Of a DNA stretch of 64,000 nucleotides, positions 54,001 through 60,000 are shown piece by piece. The notes below the pieces were generated by a model. The model saw only the letters and a list, made by a program, of their open reading frames with translations. It searched no databases and was not told the origin of the DNA. The DNA is from Schistocephalus solidus (Eukaryota; Platyhelminthes; Cestoda; Diphyllobothriidea; Diphyllobothriidae). The position numbers and the translations under genes were made by a program. The stretch's first letter is position 1; every line of letters begins with the position of its first letter. The stretch is taken from NCBI GenBank assembly GCA_017591395.1, contig WEDG01000423.1, forward strand, positions 62,001 through 126,000, in the 5' to 3' direction.

Positions 54001-57000
54001 GCCTACATAAGCAATGGACAGATAAGTAATGAAGACCACGTTAAACTGTCGTAGTTTGGAAACGGCATGTTTCCCAAGGGTAGATCGTATGTACAACTTT
54101 TCTTCTCTTTGCTTTCAGAATACTCAGCCCGCGGAGTCGCTTTTCCCAGTGCACACCACCACATTTGACAGCCAACCCGCAGCCACAGTTGTGGAGGCAT
54201 CCCGTCCACCATCTGCAGTCGGTGTGAAGAAGCCAGCGGTCGCCTCCAACCGTAACCCATCTGCCGCCACGAGCCACACCTCGCGCTGGAGCTCGTCCTC
54301 TGCGGCCCAGCGTGGCAAAGCCGCATGTTCTGTGTCCAGTTCACAGGCCGGCAGCAGGGTGACTTCGACCAATGGTTCTCGACGCTTGCCGAACGGTGCA
54401 TCCGGCAGTGGGGAAACTGAGGGCAGTGAACTGGAGACGGAGGATACGGAACACAAATTCGCCACTACTCCGCGCCACCGGTCCTCTTCGCGCCAATCCA
54501 TCGGCAAGCTCTCTGCTGGTCGTAGCCTCTCATGTAAGTGGCAGCGTGAACTTCTAGGACACCAGATGACTGATTTTAGGCTGACTGCTATTGCAACCAT
54601 GTTAAGGTTGTGCCTTACCGGCGTATTTTGTCTTCTGCTGTGTGCGGCAGGGAAAGGCATTAGTAATTCCTCATGATTGAAGTTTGTTCATGTAAGAAGT
54701 CTGGCGTATACAAGAATTCCCTCCGGGTAACGAAGCCGCCTAATTCACCAATTGAAGGGCCAAAAGCCGAATAACCAACCAACGTCAGTATCAGTGTCAG
54801 TATATTTGAGGGAGATGTAGGTGAGTTACCTTTGAATTCTCTTTTTGTACATGCGTGTTGTGGTATCGAAAAATAGTATCTCGGTTAGTCGGCGAGGCCA
54901 ATTTATGTGAGCCAACTGGGTGGAACATAATTGGAAAAGAGCAGGCAATGAAAGAACTGCTTGTGATTTTTAGGGGGGAAAAACTGTCGCCCTTTTGGGG
55001 GTCCAACGGGGGGGGGGCATCGCGGGGGTCACCTGGATCATCACCGAAGTGCTGTTAACGAACGTAAATTAAGTGATGAACATAGGGATGAGGTCATCGG
55101 ACTATTTTAGAGATCAGACAGTGAAGGCTAATTTATGTATATCATCAGTTGCTTAACATAAAATGGTCATTAATCGTCATTAATTTCGATACTGTTTCCG
55201 AGGGAAATTATACATACGTGATTTGCTCCTTTCTATGAAGTGGACTGGACACTCACCGAAGCTGTGATCTTCGGTGATATTGCAGACCGTGGTTCCAGGA
55301 TGTCAAAGTAAACTTTATTCCAGTTGAAAGCTGACTTAACGTGAAGTTTGGGCAAGCCGTACTTTTGCTGAGAGAAAACATGTTTTATACATTGTTATGC
55401 GTTAGCAGCTGTCTACTTCATCAAACTTGTCCGAACACCAGGAGGATTTATAGGATTTCTCCTAGTAAAGGGTCAGAGAATTAATCAATCTGCCTCTAGT
55501 TGGATTGCACCTGAACTCTCTAAGGGTATTGTTAGGGGCACTCAAATGATAATGATGAAAATAATTTTTGACCCGCGTTTTTTTCACTAATCGAATCGAT
55601 ATGAGCTGTTGGAGATTTCACTTCTGACCTTCCTATGGCGTTTACCGGTAAACCAATCGTGTCAATTTGACTGCTTTATGAAGAGCGCAGGCGAGAAACT
55701 TGTCGTCAAATGTATCCAGCATGCGCTTATCCTTGGACTTAGCTACTCCGGTCTGTTTAAGTATTGACACAATAAGTGGACGAAATTTCCAGAAAATACC
55801 TCGGCGGAAAGCCAACACTTGGCCGTTGATTATCATCCCAGTGATAGGGGTCTTCCAGAATACAGCTTCGACTCACATCGCCTGTCAAGAAATAGAAATT
55901 TCGAAAATGATTTTTGTAAAGGGAGGAAATTCATATGACCTCGAGACCCTACAGCCTCCTCCATCGCTGACCTGACCGATCCAAGTTTTTTTTTCTCTTT
56001 ATGAATAGGGGTGGAACACCATTTGATGAACACGCCCCTCCTTAGCTTTTCCGTGAGTAAATTTCCGTCACATATTTCCTATTTTGTAAGGAACTTGTGA
56101 TGGCGGCCATTCGAAAAGGCTGTTTAGCGCGTTAATGCGTAAGCAACTTGTCCTCGCTTAATCGGAAGAACCACGAATGATTAAGGCAGCAGGTCTTATT
56201 TGCTTGAACTCTGTCCATGAGGTGGCCAATAAGTGGAGGGTCCCCAAGCATACTGCGGCCTCTATCCCGCAATCGAGTGTTCTGAATCCTCCAACGCAGA
56301 CCACTAGGGCATTCATGTAATGCCGTTCTCACGAAAATGCCTCGGTTGGCAAGTCATGTCAAAAAAATTATCTCATAAAGTACCCCACTAATATTAATAA
56401 ATGCTACAACCACGGTTTCAGAACTGTGTGCATCATCAGTGTCACTTTTTGGACACAAGACAACCCAGTCAACGCTTGCATTGGGTGTTCACTTTTAATG
56501 TCTGGTGAGCAGATATAGTGCGGTTTGCTTGGTCGATCTTTTCCGCGTAGGCATTATTAGTCATATGGCCAATGCTATCGGCGTTTTCACAGATCACGAA
56601 ACTCAGGCCTGGGTGCCTGCGACTGTGTAACATCTTTTTGTATCCTCGTTCTGAACTATTCGGCTATCTTATAAGTTGGATCTTATTCATTAAGTGGTTC
56701 CCACTGTTTGCATAAAGCATAATCGTTTATCATCCTGGTATTGCTTCATTTCTTTGTGTAATGCCGGCTCCCGCTGGTTTGATTGTGTAACTTACGTCTT
56801 CGGAAACTTACCCTTGTGAAAAGCAATGGTATTATGGATATTTCTTCATCAGCACTAAATGAATGACCATGGATTGGTCATTTGGTCTTGCTCTATAAGC
56901 CTATGCCATTGTGCTGAAACCGCCATGCAATTATGATGGGGAGAGATCTGTCGCACCCGCCTATTCTCCCTGCTGCTGTCTTTCAAGGATTTAAGGACGC

Positions 57001-60000
57001 CGATTTGGGTGTAGCTGACGTTTTACTTTCCTTTCAAGTCTCAATTCGGCACTTAAGTGTGAGGACTTTCTCGGAGACTTCAACTGGTTCGCCACTCGCA
57101 GTTTAATTATGTAGGAAACATCATCCACCTGTGCTCGATTGCCCTAGAGTATATATGTATATATAGTGTGTGGGTGTGTATCCCTCAAACGGGCCACAAG
57201 GTAGATGCGTTGGACCTACACGTGGGCCAATTCAGGGCACGGCAGGCGTTATTAGGGTTGCTCTTCCATAAAAAATGCTGAACATGAGGGGAGGGGGAGG
57301 GTGGCACGCCTGTGCCAGCTACCTACACCCTCTCCCATCTCCGGTCTTCTTGACTCTGTCTTGACACCGGGCTCAGGTGGGGGAGGATGAGAGAGTGGGG
57401 TAGCTGCAGCGCAAGGTTACTATCAATTTAAACTAATCCACGCGCAATTCACTGTCCATGCACCATCATGGTGTGGAGCATATGGTGGACATCGTCCGAC
57501 TATCTCACACATGTGATATGTAAGCCGTTCAACCCTCTGTTGTGTAAAATCCCGGTGCTTGTGTTTGGGGGCCAGGTAGTGTACGTAGTACACTTAGACG
57601 AGGTCACCAGCAGCTGCGACCACTTCCGCATCAGACAACTGGCCGGCTCAGACGCTGGTCTGATTGTGGAGGTGGACATCTCAGCGCATTTTCTTCACTA
57701 TAAATAATCTGACGCGCTTGAAACTACCACGATGCGCTAAAAGCCGCGGCTTGGAAGGTAGCCAGCTAACGGGATAACTCGGACCGCATGGTCAGCCCAA
57801 TGAGTGTTTTGTGTGGAGTGGCTGACTGGTGGACTGAGGGTCAGGCTGCAATGGCTCCTTCTTAATGTGGCCTTTATGGCACTCCCACTCCGTGGGATCC
57901 AAGCCAGGTGTGGTGGTTCGCCAAGGTGCGGCCCCGGCCGCGCCGGCCACTTACGCCCTCTCACACGTCCGGTCTTTTTGACTCTGTCATGATACCGGCC
58001 TCAGGTGGGAGAGGAGAGAGTGCGGTAGATACAGCGCAAGTCTAATGTCACTTTAAACTAAATCACGCGCAAGTCACCGTCCCTAAACCACCCTTCCGCG
58101 GAGCATATGGTGGACATCGTCGAAATCGACGGTTGAACTATCGTGTGTGTCTTCATAAGATACCTGAATAAAATATGATGCGTCAAGTAACCAATCAGCG
58201 CTATCTTTTGTCGTCTATCTTCTTTTTAGCTCTACACCGGCTAACAAGTGGTGAAGACAGCGCATACAGCGGCCCCGGTCTGCCTGTCGCTGGTCTGCCC
58301 CAGACACGGCTCTACGCAAAACCAAAACCAAAATCAAACAGAGCAGTGATTGTAAATGCTATCAGCCACTGCTGCCTCGCCGGCACAGTCAATGAATCCA
58401 TCAAGAAAACTACACTCCAGGTTAGTGTTCTACCGGTCACGCCTCTGGGCTGTTGGTGGTTTCAGGTTCTTAAAGTCATTATTTTTTCCGAAGTTACTGA
58501 CTATGGCCAGTTACCGGACAAATTGTTCACGTCCTGCCAACATGGCGTAAATCTGGATGTCCTGTTAAACCTTCTTCGTTAACCTTGATTAGATAATTTA
58601 TGGCTTCCTGTTTTTACTAATTGTTTGCTGGCATATATGTTGTCGGGATGTATTTTGCGAAAGCAAACCCATCGATATCAAAATGGGGACACTGCCTGTC
58701 AATTCGTGATCGTACGCGTTTATACTTTATAACGCTGGTCTCCTACGATGTCTGTTTGGAAAGTAAGCCTCGCCGACCTTCAACAAAGCAGACACGACAG
58801 ATCACCGCCTTCTCCCTTTAAGAAGCGCCCAACAATGATTTGCGCATGAACCTGTTTCTATAGAAGGAGACTTGTGCGGAATCGACTTCAACCGTGTCAC
58901 TGGGCTCTGATAGCAAACCAATGTCGAAACAACACGAGGTGGATGCGGCTGCAATGGCCGAAGAAATTCAACAGCCTCGGATAGGGCATCAATCGGGGTT
59001 GGTTATGACTGGCTGATGACAGCTAATGCGCCGTAAATGGTCATTCCCGTCTCCCTTGTCTTTGCCGGCATTGTTAATCTGCCTTTACTACTACTGGCCG
59101 CTGTGCGGTTGCTGGTGGAGTTCGAGAGTAAGACCTAAGACTGATCGGAACGAGTGAGTTCCGTTAACGATCGGTGAGCGTTCATCAACGAATGCGGTCA
59201 AGATTCCCGATCTAAACCGGCAAAACAACGAGCTCGTGGCTTAATGGTTAGAACGTTAGAACAGGTTGCGGCTTCGAGCCTCGGGTGGACACCACCTGTC
59301 TCGCTTGTCTTTGTCGGCATCGTTCATCTGTCTAAACAGCCTGTCTCCGCGTGACACACAGCTCGCGATACCCACTAAACATGCCAGAATTTCGTAAGCA
59401 CCGCCCGGATCTCACATGTGGGAGGTTGCCATAAAGGCCACGTTGGGAAAGAGCCATTGCAGCCTGGCTATCCGTTATGAGCCTGGTCGACTTATCCTTT
59501 CAGTTGGCAAACATCCAAGCCGCAACTCTTGGCGTGTCGTGATGCATTCAAGCGTTTCAGGTTTGCTATACTTTTTGACATCCTCATACGCCGTGAGGAT
59601 GAATCTCACAGCGTCTTCCTCACACTTCACCCCTCCCATGCACCGGTCGACTGTCGGAGCCCTTAAATTAACGATCGATGCGCGAAGGCGTGTTGCTGCC
59701 ACACCACGTAGGGTCTCGCATGGACTTAAAGCAGTCTGACAAATGCTTGCCATAGGCCGGTCTGACTCCCATCTTCATCCAACATATCTGCAGCTCAGTA
59801 GGTTCTGGTGGTTACCTTAGCGCACATGCATGAGCACATGCACAAACAGATCACTTGGTGATAATCTATTTGCAGGCATTTTAAGTAACAAATAGTTAAG
59901 TACCCTTCATGAAGAGGAGGCTCTGGAGTACCATTCTCGTTAAAGAAATTGTGAGAAAAACGATTCTTGCTGGTTTTGTTAACTTGTTTGCCTCTTTTCG

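Noticed and set aside
54003..54660. Long - strand frames of 132 and 178 residues
   Set aside because: They are shadows of the Ser-rich CAMSAP exon 54119-54533, which has proper splice borders and phase on the + strand.
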